A stretch of 64,000 nt of DNA from Bacteroidia bacterium (lineage in GTDB: Bacteria; Bacteroidota; Bacteroidia; B-17B0; Aurantibacillaceae): the NCBI GenBank assembly GCA_016787705.1, contig JAEUTP010000008.1:124001-188000 (forward strand). Direction: 5' to 3'. Below, piece by piece: positions 33,985 through 42,734 of this stretch. Made by a program: the position numbers and the translations under genes. Within the stretch, counting starts at the first letter, position 1; every line of letters begins with the position of its first letter. Under the pieces are notes generated by a model. It was not told the DNA's origin. It did not search any database and saw nothing but the letters and a program-made list of their open reading frames with translations.

Positions 33985-35577
33985 CTACCTAATCAAACTT
34001 AAATTCCCTTTTATCTCCTTTGCTTCGTTGAATTTATCAGTGTATTTTATGGTATAAAAGTAAACACCACTACTACAAACCTCACCACTTGTTGTATGCC
34101 CGTCCCAATTAATTGTGCTGATCTTGCTACTCTCACTTAAAAGCGATTTGTCTATGTTATAAATCAAAGTTCCCCATCTATTATAAACAGATGCGGAGAT
34201 TAATTTTGACCCAAAAGGCATTTTAAAATGCCATGTGTCATTTACTTTGTCATCATTTGGAGTAAAAACATTTGGTATCATCAATTCTTTAAAGCAAGTG
34301 TCACTTACTTCAATTTTTATTGTATCTCTATCATTAAACGGACAAAATGATCCCGACCCATCATTACTAACTAAAACATTAATATTGTAAAATCCCGGAG
34401 AAATAACCGTTTGGCTCATTGTTGCCTGCGTAGAAATATTAGTATAGCTTTTTAAAGAAAGATCGCCTTGCCAGTTATAGTTTGTACCTATTGCAGGCGT
34501 ATTCAATACTAATAAATTAACTGTATCATCCGGACAGAGATTTAAAGCGGTGCTTTGTATTTGCGGAGAACCGGTGAATTTTGGTTTTACCTGTACAAAA
34601 ACTGTATCTCTTGTTATAATACCGCAAACATCTTGGTTAACAATATAATTTTGAGACGTTGAAGGTTTGACATACAAGCCCCCGCCTGTTGCTATCTGAG
34701 TAGAGTTATTAAACCAAATACATTCAAGTCCAACTTCGGGAGTCCGTCCAATAAAAACACTATCACCAACGCATAAAATTGTGTCCCGTCCTGCAAATGG
34801 CTTTAAATCCATTTCAACTACCGAAACGTCGTCAATAAAATAGTATGAGTAAGGATCAAATAAAGCTGTACCTACATTAAGTGTATGCGTTCCGGCAATG
34901 CTATTAAAATTACCTATTGTTATTTTAGTCTCATTAGCATTGGCATTATATATACCTTGCACTTTTATCCAATTCAGTGTGTCGCTGAGAAAAGACAAAT
35001 TGGCGCTAACAATACTTGCAGGTGTAACTGTAGCTTGACATGCCGGACTGCTAATTGATCCGTCATCAATAACTGCACCCATTCTGTCTATTGCATACCT
35101 GGAGTTGTTAGAAAGGTTAGTATAAAAAGTAACGCAGTAATTTTTGTTATCTAATTTTTTTTTTAAATTTCCTTGCAAATAGTCACGACCTTCAATTGCC
35201 GTATTAGGCCGGAATGCCATTAAATTATGATAATTAGAACCTGTACGCGGTGTTTGATAGTTTCTACCATAGAAATTTACTGGGACACCTAAAATAAAAG
35301 CAGCTGCCGTACTGGAATAACAAGAAGTCATTAGATCAGGCTCACATCCACCTCCATTGCTTAAAGTGTCCCAACCGATTGCATTTACTTTAAAAACAAA
35401 TACCGGACACGAATCGACCTGTTCAAAACTTGGATTTATCACATAATTAACTTGCGAGTAATATTTGTTTGAAAGAAAACAAAAGGCAACCAAAATATAT
35501 AATAGCGCCTTTTGTTCAACTTTTTTAATTAATCGCTTACTTATTAATAATGATTTTATGTTGGTCATAAGTTCCAT
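33985..35577 (-). CDS. T9SS type B (gliding-motility-type) cargo protein
   Basis: 530 residues. Signal segment at about 22-42, a jelly-roll-like N-terminal domain (NPSFEQVDSCP start), PKD/Ig-like repeats with Cys and a C-terminal CHU_C/type B sorting domain (PNVFTPNDDKVNDTWHF, VYNRWGTLIY, GVYFYTIKY). Such proteins are secreted by the T9SS and may act in adhesion. The start overlaps the end of the preceding gene by 41 nt; ATG 35568 is an alternative. Confidence 0.85.
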   Translation of the reverse strand: MELMTNIKSLLISKRLIKKVEQKALLYILVAFCFLSNKYYSQVNYVINPSFEQVDSCPVFVFKVNAIGWDTLSNGGGCEPDLMTSCYSSTAAAFILGVPVNFYGRNYQTPRTGSNYHNLMAFRPNTAIEGRDYLQGNLKKKLDNKNYCVTFYTNLSNNSRYAIDRMGAVIDDGSISSPACQATVTPASIVSANLSFLSDTLNWIKVQGIYNANANETKITIGNFNSIAGTHTLNVGTALFDPYSYYFIDDVSVVEMDLKPFAGRDTILCVGDSVFIGRTPEVGLECIWFNNSTQIATGGGLYVKPSTSQNYIVNQDVCGIITRDTVFVQVKPKFTGSPQIQSTALNLCPDDTVNLLVLNTPAIGTNYNWQGDLSLKSYTNISTQATMSQTVISPGFYNINVLVSNDGSGSFCPFNDRDTIKIEVSDTCFKELMIPNVFTPNDDKVNDTWHFKMPFGSKLISASVYNRWGTLIYNIDKSLLSESSKISTINWDGHTTSGEVCSSGVYFYTIKYTDKFNEAKEIKGNLSLIR

Positions 35578-36931
35578 CCGCCAATTTTATTTTAACGGTA
35601 TAAGCTCCATTAAGAAGCAGTTGTGACAAGTTTACTTCACTATTCGTAACTGTTTTATCTTCCCGGATTAACAACTTACCATTCATATCAAATATACTAA
35701 TTTCAACGCTTTGTTTTTCTTTTGCATTATTAATTCGTATTGTGAAATTACCATTATTCGGATTAGGATAAAGTTCGGTCTTTAATTTTATCTGAATGTT
35801 ATTTTTAGGCGTACTTCCTTTACGACTTGCCAAACTTTGACAATCATCATAAAATGTCTTATAAGTTTTATAAAGAATATTATATAATGAACGGGCTTGA
35901 TGAACTACATTGCCGGAAGTGTAAGGACAAGATTTTGCGATATTTTCAAGAGTCAGGCTATCAGCCGAACTAAATGTGCTATCCTTAACATTAAGGCAAA
36001 CTAAATAGAAATTCTTATAGTTAGTTTCCACTAAATTTGAAGGTGTAAAATTACTTAAATACGAATTTGCCAAAATAAGATTACCATTAGCTATCGCTTC
36101 TTCGATATCAAAAAGTTGCTTTACAGATGTATTCTGGATTGAATTATAAAAATTATTTAAATAAGAAGAATTGGACAGCAATCCTGTATTCGCCTTCAAT
36201 GTTCTAAATACGGTGTTTTTATTAATAAACCCTCCCTCATTAGATAACTCATTGAAAATTGTACTATCTGTTGCACTTTGTTCAAGCAACGCAATTATAT
36301 GTTCATTCGTGCTATCGCTCATCATACGCCCACTTCCCCCGTCACCGCCGCCTGAAATTCTACAACTAGGAGATACGTTACTTGAACTTAAAAGTGTTAA
36401 CGTGCCACTTACAGGGGTATGATAATAATTATCTCCCGGGATAGTTCCACCAAAGTTATTACCACTGCCATCTGGATCAAGAGTTGCTGAACTATATCTA
36501 ACATATAATTTACCATTTTGCGCGCTACTGCCACCTGTTGTAAGGGTTTTATAATTAGGCACGGTCCAACTATTAAGCCATACGTTATTGGTAGGCCTTG
36601 TAGATGTACCCATTACAAAAGTACTTAGTGTACTTGTTAATTTCGCACTATTATCAAGTACTAAACCATAAGTTTGGTTACTCATGGTATTATCTTCCAA
36701 CATTGTAATTGTTTGAATACCATTGAACTCTAAACCCCTCGCAGTATACGCGGTCGTATTACATCTTACAGCCATTAAAGCATTTGCTGAAGTACTTACG
36801 GCCTTAACACCTGCACTGTATGAAGTAGCACCACTTATATTATTTTGATTAATGTCACTGTTCGACAATAATTGTGATGCTTTAATACCGATTTGTGTTG
36901 GTGTTCCGAATGTGTTTGGCTCATTCACCAT
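35537..36931 (-). pseudogene. T9SS type A protein, 5'-truncated fragment
   Basis: 464 residues from the first ATG, but with no signal peptide. The homologous-looking sequence (SIRTNTITMVNEP, a beta-helix-like rung) continues in frame upstream of the ATG to a stop at about 36961. The rest shows beta-helix-type repeats, a helical segment and a type A sorting domain (ELYPNPNNGNFTIRI, IFDMNGKLLI). Without a signal peptide it cannot reach the T9SS, so I regard it as the 3' part of a larger gene cut off by recombination at about 36,957. Confidence 0.7.
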
Positions 36932-36954
36932 AGTGATCGTATTAGTTCTTATGC

Positions 36955-37389
36955 TTACACTGGACTATTTACCGGTGCGATAAAATTTGATATACCTTTA
37001 TAATGCTTTATTACGTCGATGAACAAAGGATTAAATGTTTGACAATTCGTTGAAAAAAATACATCTGCTTGTAATCCCGTCCTGACAATCGAGTCAGGTC
37101 TGAATATCTCTATGTCTTTTCTGTTACCTACTCTTTCCAAAATTGCCGAATAATCTAAACCCTTCCGGTTTTGCGCTTTGTATGTGCCGTGTGCAGAGAA
37201 CTGTACAATGTTAAAATAGTTATCCTTGTTCTTTTTTAGAGTGTTCTCAATATGTGATTTCTTTCTTATCAGTTCTAAGCACCTCTTTTTGTCAAAAAGT
37301 TGTGATGAAGTAAAAAATGTTTTTAATACATCTCCTTCGCACTCTAAAAAATCGTTTGGATCGCTCTTGTCAATTAATAAATAATTCAT
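36955..37389 (-). pseudogene. CHAT-like (caspase-fold) fragment, probably 3'-truncated
   Basis: 144 residues. IVQFSAHGTYKAQN and ADVFFSTNCQTFNP occupy the His-Gly and Cys positions of CHAT/caspase-like domains. The frame stops at NFIAPVNSPV, where such domains normally continue. The stop falls exactly where the truncated T9SS gene begins. It follows a RadC-type gene by 2 nt. Remote homology, so function uncertain. Confidence 0.5.
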
Positions 37390-37391
37390 AA

Positions 37392-37850
37392 TTATATGTT
37401 TCCATCATCCGCAAACGAATAATAATCTTCTGTATCACCCGAAAGTATAATGTGGTCAATTAGTGCTATATCAAATAGTTCGCAACATTGTTTAAGTTTT
37501 CGTGTGCAAGTAATGTCCTGTTGCGATGGTTTTATATTAACCGAAGGGTGGTTATGCGAAATCATTATTCCGGTTGCTGCTGCCTTTAACGCAGTTGCAA
37601 GAATAAGCCGGTTTTCTACTACAGTACCTGTATAACCACCTTGTGAGATCGTAACCCAACCCAAACATTTATTTGAGTTGTTGAACAATAGTAAAATGAA
37701 TTCTTCTAATAGTTCGATTTTGTCACTCCAAACATTTCTTAAAATTGAATGGGCTTCTGCACTTGATGTTACTTTGGGTAGTTGATTGGATTTGATCTTC
37801 TTTTTAAAAACAATTTCTATTTCTGAAATTATATTTAATTCTTTACTCAC
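37392..37850 (-). CDS. RadC-type JAB-domain protein
   Basis: 152 residues of the RadC/JAB1 fold: VVENRLILATALKAAATGIMISHNHPS has the metal-binding HxH pattern (HNHPS), followed by IALIDHIILSG. The helix-hairpin-helix part of full RadC is missing, as is typical of copies on integrative elements and genomic islands. It overlaps the preceding winged-helix gene by 8 nt. Confidence 0.88.
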   Translation of the reverse strand: MSKELNIISEIEIVFKKKIKSNQLPKVTSSAEAHSILRNVWSDKIELLEEFILLLFNNSNKCLGWVTISQGGYTGTVVENRLILATALKAAATGIMISHNHPSVNIKPSQQDITCTRKLKQCCELFDIALIDHIILSGDTEDYYSFADDGNI

Positions 37851-38232
37851 TGGTTGTGATTATACCCGTATTTAAATAGTACAAATTTTCATTATTTGTG
37901 CGTGCAATTATCTGTTCGCCTAAAAGTTCATTTAAAGCATTGTAAATACTCCGCTTATCATTAAACCCAGTAAATTGTTTACAGTGTTTTAAATCAAAAT
38001 AAATCGTGTTTTTTGTGTGATTATAATAAGTGATGAAATACACTAACAATTTTAAACTTGTGCGTGATAAATTGAAAATCTTATTTAGATCATTCTTATT
38101 AATTTGAACCACTGGTGAATTTTTACTTTTTTCCGAACCCTTGTTTACAAAGGGATTGACGGTATTTTTATTAAAATTCTTAATTCCGAAACTGCATTTA
38201 TACATATCTGAATTTACGAAAAAAACGCTCAA
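37843..38232 (-). CDS. Winged-helix protein of mobile-element type (replication-like)
   Basis: 129 residues; a winged helix at about 50-120 (LSRTSLKLLVYFITYY, FNDKRSIYNALNELLGEQII) resembles RepL-like or plasmid replication regulators of small elements. First gene of a three-gene unit with RadC and the CHAT-like fragment, close to tRNA-Cys. A start at ATG 38205 is also possible. Assignment is by fold only. Confidence 0.55.
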   Translation of the reverse strand: MSVFFVNSDMYKCSFGIKNFNKNTVNPFVNKGSEKSKNSPVVQINKNDLNKIFNLSRTSLKLLVYFITYYNHTKNTIYFDLKHCKQFTGFNDKRSIYNALNELLGEQIIARTNNENLYYLNTGIITTSE

Positions 38233-38313
38233 ACAATCAAATAAAATACATATACATTACACTGATTATCAGTAAGTTGCGTGCAATAAATCGTCTTACT
38301 TTTGTATACTGCT

Positions 38314-38336
38314 AAAGTGTATTTTTCATACACTTT
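38314..38336. repeat. Inverted repeat upstream of the mobile-element genes
   Basis: AAAGTGTAT-TTTTC-ATACACTTT, a 9-bp stem. A second dyad, ACTGAT-T-ATCAGT, lies at about 38261-38273. Both lie between the winged-helix gene and tRNA-Cys and could be operator, origin or end sequences. Confidence 0.5.
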
Positions 38337-38410
38337 TACGCTTGATTTGTCTCGTGCCTCACGGTGATAAAATTGAACTGAAGTGCCACCCATTTTGCCA
38401 CCCCTAAAAT

Positions 38411-38436
38411 AAAAAACCCCTAATAATAGGGGTTTT
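38411..38436 (-). terminator. Terminator after tRNA-Cys
   Basis: AAAACCCC/GGGGTTTT stem with an 8-nt loop and a T-run on the minus strand. Confidence 0.85.
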
Positions 38437-38446
38437 CGGTGATTTT

Positions 38447-38520
38447 TGGAGGTCCCGAGCGGATTCGAACCGCTGTAGCAGCTTTTGCAGAGCTGAGCCT
38501 AGCCACTCGGCCACAGGACC
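38447..38520 (-). tRNA. tRNA-Cys (GCA), CCA encoded
   Basis: Cloverleaf with acceptor stem GGTCCTG/CGGGACC, anticodon loop CTGCAAA (anticodon GCA), T-loop GGTTCGAATCC and discriminator U73, the cysteine identity base. CCA is encoded (38447-38449). The tRNA body without CCA is 38450-38520. Three 5'-half copies lie directly upstream. Confidence 0.96.
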
Positions 38521-38725
38521 ATTTTGTTTTTAAGAGTTCTCTCTCTGAGCCTAGCCTCCCGATAGCTATCGGGACCGCCACAGGACCATTTTGTTTTTAA
38601 GAGTTTTCTCTCTCTGAGCCTAGCCTCCCGATAGCTATCGGGACGGCCACAGGACCATTTTGTTTTTAAGAGTTCTCTCTCTCTGAGCCTAGCCTCCCGA
38701 TAGCTATCGGGACGGCCAAAGGACC
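38521..38725 (-). repeat. Three tandem 67-69-bp units of tRNA-Cys 5' half carrying an 18-bp palindrome
   Basis: Units at 38521-38587, 38588-38656 and 38657-38725. On the minus strand each reads GGTCCTGTGGC (tRNA 1-11; the outermost unit has one change), then the perfect palindrome TCCCGATAGCTATCGGGA, GGCTAGGCTCAG (tRNA D-arm end and anticodon stem start) and an A-rich spacer. The 3' half of the tRNA is absent. The rest of the gap to 38865 is A/T-rich. Confidence 0.9.
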
Positions 38726-38865
38726 ATTTGTATTTAAGAACTAAGATTTTTAAATTTAAGATTTAACTCATTTACTTCTTAAATCACAATTCTTCTATCT
38801 AACTTCCTAAAGGGGTAGCAAAAATAAGATTTTTTTAGCAATTTGGTAGAATTATTACAAAAATT

Positions 38866-40008
38866 ATGCAGATTTCTTCAAAACTACCTAACGTAGGCAC
38901 TACCATTTTTACAGTAATGAGCGGGCTCGCTAAAGAGCATAATGCCATTAACCTTTCACAGGGCTTTCCCGATTTTGGCTGCGATTCAAAACTGTTAGAT
39001 CTGGCGCAAAAACACATGCAGGCCGGTTTTAATCAATACGCCCCCATGCCCGGTGTTATTCAGTTACGCGAATGCATCTCAAAAATAATAAGCGATTGTT
39101 ACGCTTACATTTACCACCCTGATACCGAAATTACAGTTACTGCCGGTGCTACACAGGCCATTTATACAGCCATTGCCGCGTTTATAAATTCAGGCGATGA
39201 AGTAATTGTGTTTGAACCTGCTTACGATTGTTACATTCCCGCCATTGAACTACACGGCGCCAAAGCGGTTACCTCGCAATTAGATCCGCTTAATTTTTCA
39301 ATCAATTGGGGCGATGTACGATCAAAAGTAAATGCAAAAACAAAAATGATCATTATTAATTCACCACACAACCCAAGTGGCGCTGTAATAAACGCAGATG
39401 ATCTGAATGAGCTCGAAAAAATTGTTGCCGGTAAAAATATAATCGTATTAAGTGATGAAGTATATGAACACATGGTGTTCGACGGGCAATTGCATCAAAG
39501 CGTTGCGCGAAATAAAACGCTGGCAGCGCAATCGGTAATTGTGTCTTCTTTTGGTAAAACAGTGCACACAACGGGCTGGAAAATTGGTTATGTGGCTGCG
39601 CCAAAAGAATTAATGGCCGAATTCAGAAAAGTACACCAGTTTTTGGTATTTGCGGTTAATCACCCTTTTCAGTTAGCCTTGGCCGATTTTTTATCGGATG
39701 CAAAAAATTATTCGGAGCTAAAACATTTTTACCAAAACAAACGCGATCTGTTTTTAAAATTGACTAAAGATTCAAAACTTAAGCCTTTAAAAACAAGTGG
39801 TACTTATTTTCAGCTCATGAGTTACAAAACCATTAGCGAAGAAGCCGATACCGATTTTGCGATCCGTTTAACCAAAGAAAAAAAGCTGGCCACCATTCCT
39901 TTATCAGTCTTTTACACCAATAAATACGATAATAAAGTATTACGTTTTTGTTTTGCTAAAAAAGATGAGACCTTACAACAGGCCGCAGAGGTAATTAACA
40001 GCTTTTAA
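38866..40008 (+). CDS. Class I aminotransferase (methionine aminotransferase-like, YbdL type)
   Basis: 380 residues of fold-type I PLP enzymes. PLP lysine K231 in SSFGKTVHTTGWKIGY, N168 in NSPHNPSG and D197/Y200 in LSDEVYEHM. INLSQGFPDF and GFNQYAPMPG at the N-terminus are typical of the YbdL/kynurenine aminotransferase group, which prefers methionine and aromatic amino acids. Exact substrate uncertain. Confidence 0.92.
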   Translation: MQISSKLPNVGTTIFTVMSGLAKEHNAINLSQGFPDFGCDSKLLDLAQKHMQAGFNQYAPMPGVIQLRECISKIISDCYAYIYHPDTEITVTAGATQAIYTAIAAFINSGDEVIVFEPAYDCYIPAIELHGAKAVTSQLDPLNFSINWGDVRSKVNAKTKMIIINSPHNPSGAVINADDLNELEKIVAGKNIIVLSDEVYEHMVFDGQLHQSVARNKTLAAQSVIVSSFGKTVHTTGWKIGYVAAPKELMAEFRKVHQFLVFAVNHPFQLALADFLSDAKNYSELKHFYQNKRDLFLKLTKDSKLKPLKTSGTYFQLMSYKTISEEADTDFAIRLTKEKKLATIPLSVFYTNKYDNKVLRFCFAKKDETLQQAAEVINSF

Positions 40009-40052
40009 AATGTTAATAATAGCGTAGTTAGTCCATTATACATGGGAGCTCA

Positions 40053-40140
40053 TCCTATACCAAAGCTTAGCATGTCCTATACCAATTGTTAGGATGTCCT
40101 ATACTAACTGTTAGGATGTCCTATACCAAGGCCTTAGTTG
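40053..40140 (+). repeat. 22-bp tandem repeat, four units
   Basis: TCCTATAC starts at 40053, 40075, 40097 and 40119, a strict 22-bp period; consensus TCCTATACCAA followed by NNGTTAGGATG. Each junction forms AGGA-TG-TCCT. The gap 40009-40824 holds this array, repeat families A and B, and no convincing gene. Confidence 0.85.
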
Positions 40141-40380
40141 AGCCGTGCATACAATTACCTTTAGCCCTGCTTAGTGTTTATTTACTGCCTGTATAAGCTG
40201 TTTCACTCAGCGCCTGTAACACTCTTACAAACTTCGCATAACACTATCACTCATTTTAACACCTTCTTGCCTTTTACCCATACTATATTTACAAAAGATC
40301 TACAACCTCGTTCTTTAATTTACAAAATAAAATCATCGCAGATCAGTGTAAATACATCACAGATTTGGTCAGTGGGTAAA

Positions 40381-40613
40381 AGTGCGCCGGATCGGCAAAA
40401 CGCTGAGCGTGGGCAAGGGTGAATTGATTCTTTGTAGAAAGGCGATAAAGGTCCCGATAGCTATCGGGATCGTTTTAAAAATCTGTTCTTTCCATTTTAG
40501 CAACAGGAACAGATTTTTTTACTTTATCTGCCTTTCAAAAAAGATCAAGAGCGGGTAGGAAGATCGTTTTGCCTTGTCTTTTGTTTACTTTTCGACTAAG
40601 GAAAAGTAAAGAA
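40381..40613. repeat. Dispersed repeat family A, copy 2, with palindrome insertion
   Basis: Same nested palindrome as 5851-6070 (core 40394-40573) and the same 3' hairpin. One loop carries the 18-bp palindrome TCCCGATAGCTATCGGGA (40452-40469), also found three times beside tRNA-Cys. Stem positions differ from copy 1 in a compensatory way. Confidence 0.88.
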
Positions 40614-40730
40614 AATAATTAGTGAACATTTTTTAGTACCAAAGAGTTTATATTAAAAGAAAGGAGTTCGCGGGTGGATGGTGCGTTAAGAAAATGTCGG
40701 TAAACGGCAAACTACAAATCATCCACTCAC

Positions 40731-40780
40731 AAGCTGGCTAAAATATGCACAGCATATTTTCCCTGCGCCAAAAGTGACAA
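40731..40780 (-). repeat. Dispersed repeat family B, copy 2 (inverted)
   Basis: The reverse complement of 10822-10871 with about six changes; lies about 120 nt after repeat A and 45 nt before the next ATG. Confidence 0.75.
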
Positions 40781-40824
40781 AAAAAACTGAAAAGGCACTA
40801 ACAATAACTCTAAAAATTAAAACT

Positions 40825-41694
40825 ATGGCAAAACAAGTTGGACCATTTTTTATAAGCGGTACTATACAAGGCATTAGCTTTTACAAAAGCGGTAAAGCCT
40901 GGCTGGTACGTCGTGCCGGTGGCCCCGGTAAAAAACAAATTCAAACCTCGCCTCACTTTGAGCGCACCCGCTATAACCTGTCGGAGTTTGCCGCATGCTC
41001 GGCTAACGGTGCTTTTATGCGCAGGTTCATGGCCCGCAGCTTTAAGTTTAACGATAACTGCATGTACCGGCGCTTTACACAACTCTTAACACAGCTAAAA
41101 AACTACGATACCGTATCGCCTTACGGCACTCGCTGCATTAGCAAAGCCTTAAAGCACAAACCAGCTAAAGACTTATTTTGCGGTTTTAACTTTAATACTG
41201 CCGCCTTAAGCGATGCAGTAAGTGTTTTACCAACCGTAAATAACAAACAAGAGATTTGTTTTGCCGCTAATAGCATTGCGTTTCCACGCGGCGCCAATAA
41301 AGTAGTAATAACAGCGCTCCATGCCCATTTTGATTTTAACAGCAAACAGGCAACCGGTTATGAGTACAGCACCCAAACGCTTTCTAAAAATAATGGCTGG
41401 CAACCGCTCTGTTTAAAACCCCTGAAAAACACCCGTGCTAAAAAAGCTATGGCCTTTTATTTTTTACAGCTCCGCTTTTTTTGTAATGAGCTGCCTTTTG
41501 CCAATGGCAAAAAAGACGTAGTGGCCTGCATCGCTATCGATCCCCCAACCGATAAAGTCGTTCCACCGGCTTTGTTATCCGCTTACCAATTGCCATTTGC
41601 CATAGGGCGTCAACTTCTAAACGCAAGCGCACGCATAAAACCGCTCAAAATATCTTCTCATAAAATAAGGATACTTCAGGATGATTCTTCCTGA
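40825..41694 (+). CDS. Uncharacterised Bacteroidota protein family (MAKQxG start)
   Basis: 289 residues, basic, no signal peptide. The N-terminus (MAKQVGPFFISGTIQGISF, then RRAGGPGKKQIQTSPHFERTR) matches a family I recognise from Bacteroidota, often near repeats, without known function. Start set at ATG 40825. Codon use is richer in G/C than in most neighbours, and the gene is embedded in repeats, so recent transfer or duplication is possible. Confidence 0.7.
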   Translation: MAKQVGPFFISGTIQGISFYKSGKAWLVRRAGGPGKKQIQTSPHFERTRYNLSEFAACSANGAFMRRFMARSFKFNDNCMYRRFTQLLTQLKNYDTVSPYGTRCISKALKHKPAKDLFCGFNFNTAALSDAVSVLPTVNNKQEICFAANSIAFPRGANKVVITALHAHFDFNSKQATGYEYSTQTLSKNNGWQPLCLKPLKNTRAKKAMAFYFLQLRFFCNELPFANGKKDVVACIAIDPPTDKVVPPALLSAYQLPFAIGRQLLNASARIKPLKISSHKIRILQDDSS

Positions 41695-41716
41695 TTAAAA
41701 TAATACTGTAAAGAAA

Positions 41717-42712
41717 TTAGTTTCTATCAATCACTATTTTTTTGCTCGAAATAATACTGCCTTCTTTATAAAAATTAATAAAGTAAATACCGCTTGCCAG
41801 GTGTTGCAAATTAATGTTAGTGCTGGCCGCTGTTAATTCGCCTTTTTGTTTTAACTCACCAACAACATTAATAAATTCATAATTTATTTTTTCATAAGCG
41901 CTTTGCTCCACGGTAATGGATAAATTATCGGTAGCCGGGTTAGGAAAAATACCAAAACTGTTTTTTTCTTTTTCATCCAGTTTCATAACTAAATTATTAC
42001 AACCGCCATTTGCAAGTGCCGTATGGCTGCTTACCGAAAGAGAATGTGAAGGGCTGGCAAAACACAACAGGTAACTCCAGCTTTCAAAAAAACCTGATCG
42101 TACGGGGCTAAATGGGTCTATAGAAGAGCCAATGCCTTCGGCAAAAGAAACCGTAACCGACGAGTTTAATATAAAATCAGAAGTGCCTAAAAAACGTTTA
42201 TGATACTTTCCTGAAAAGAGAATAGAATCAATAGCTGTAATTTTAAATTTTGCATACATGTTTGGTGGCATATAAGGATTGTTGTAATACATGGTATCGC
42301 CCAACACTTTATTAAAATCGTATAAAATTTTATTTACCTGTGGTACATAATTAGCCGTTAAAGTAGTGGTAAAATACACGCGTTTATTAATACTGTCGTT
42401 ATACAGGTAACCCAGGGGTATGTTATTGCCGTTAGCAGGATTTAATACCGGCGCCATAGTGTAGCAATAGCCCGCGCTGGCCGGATGCCAGTACTTAGTG
42501 TAGTTATAAAAAACTTTTAGCCACACATTACCATTGTTAAGCTCATAGCCTTTTATAAAATATTTATCATTTTCGAGTGTATAACAGTTGGTTTGTACCT
42601 TTTGTGCATACTCAGTACCCCAAACGGTTGTCGAATCAAAAAGCCTGTATTTTTGAGAATAAATTTTATTTATTGAAAAAATAAAAATGGCAACAATAAT
42701 GATCTTTTTCAT
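41717..42712 (-). CDS. T9SS type A cargo protein
   Basis: 331 residues from ATG 42712 (a frame-internal start that gives a clean signal peptide MKKIIIVAIFIFSINKIYSQ). The N-terminal 230 residues are beta-rich and unassigned; residues from about 255 form a type A sorting domain (FGIFPNPATDNLSI, LASGIYFINF, SSKKIVIDRN). Gap of 22 nt to the amidohydrolase upstream. Confidence 0.85.
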   Translation of the reverse strand: MKKIIIVAIFIFSINKIYSQKYRLFDSTTVWGTEYAQKVQTNCYTLENDKYFIKGYELNNGNVWLKVFYNYTKYWHPASAGYCYTMAPVLNPANGNNIPLGYLYNDSINKRVYFTTTLTANYVPQVNKILYDFNKVLGDTMYYNNPYMPPNMYAKFKITAIDSILFSGKYHKRFLGTSDFILNSSVTVSFAEGIGSSIDPFSPVRSGFFESWSYLLCFASPSHSLSVSSHTALANGGCNNLVMKLDEKEKNSFGIFPNPATDNLSITVEQSAYEKINYEFINVVGELKQKGELTAASTNINLQHLASGIYFINFYKEGSIISSKKIVIDRN

Positions 42713-42734
42713 GTATCTAAGATACAAAAAATAA

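Noticed and set aside
38521..38725. CRISPR-like look of the three tandem units
   Set aside because: Units are nearly identical throughout with no variable spacers and no cas genes; they are tRNA 5'-half copies.
40053..40140. Short CRISPR array
   Set aside because: 22-bp period without unique spacers; a minisatellite.
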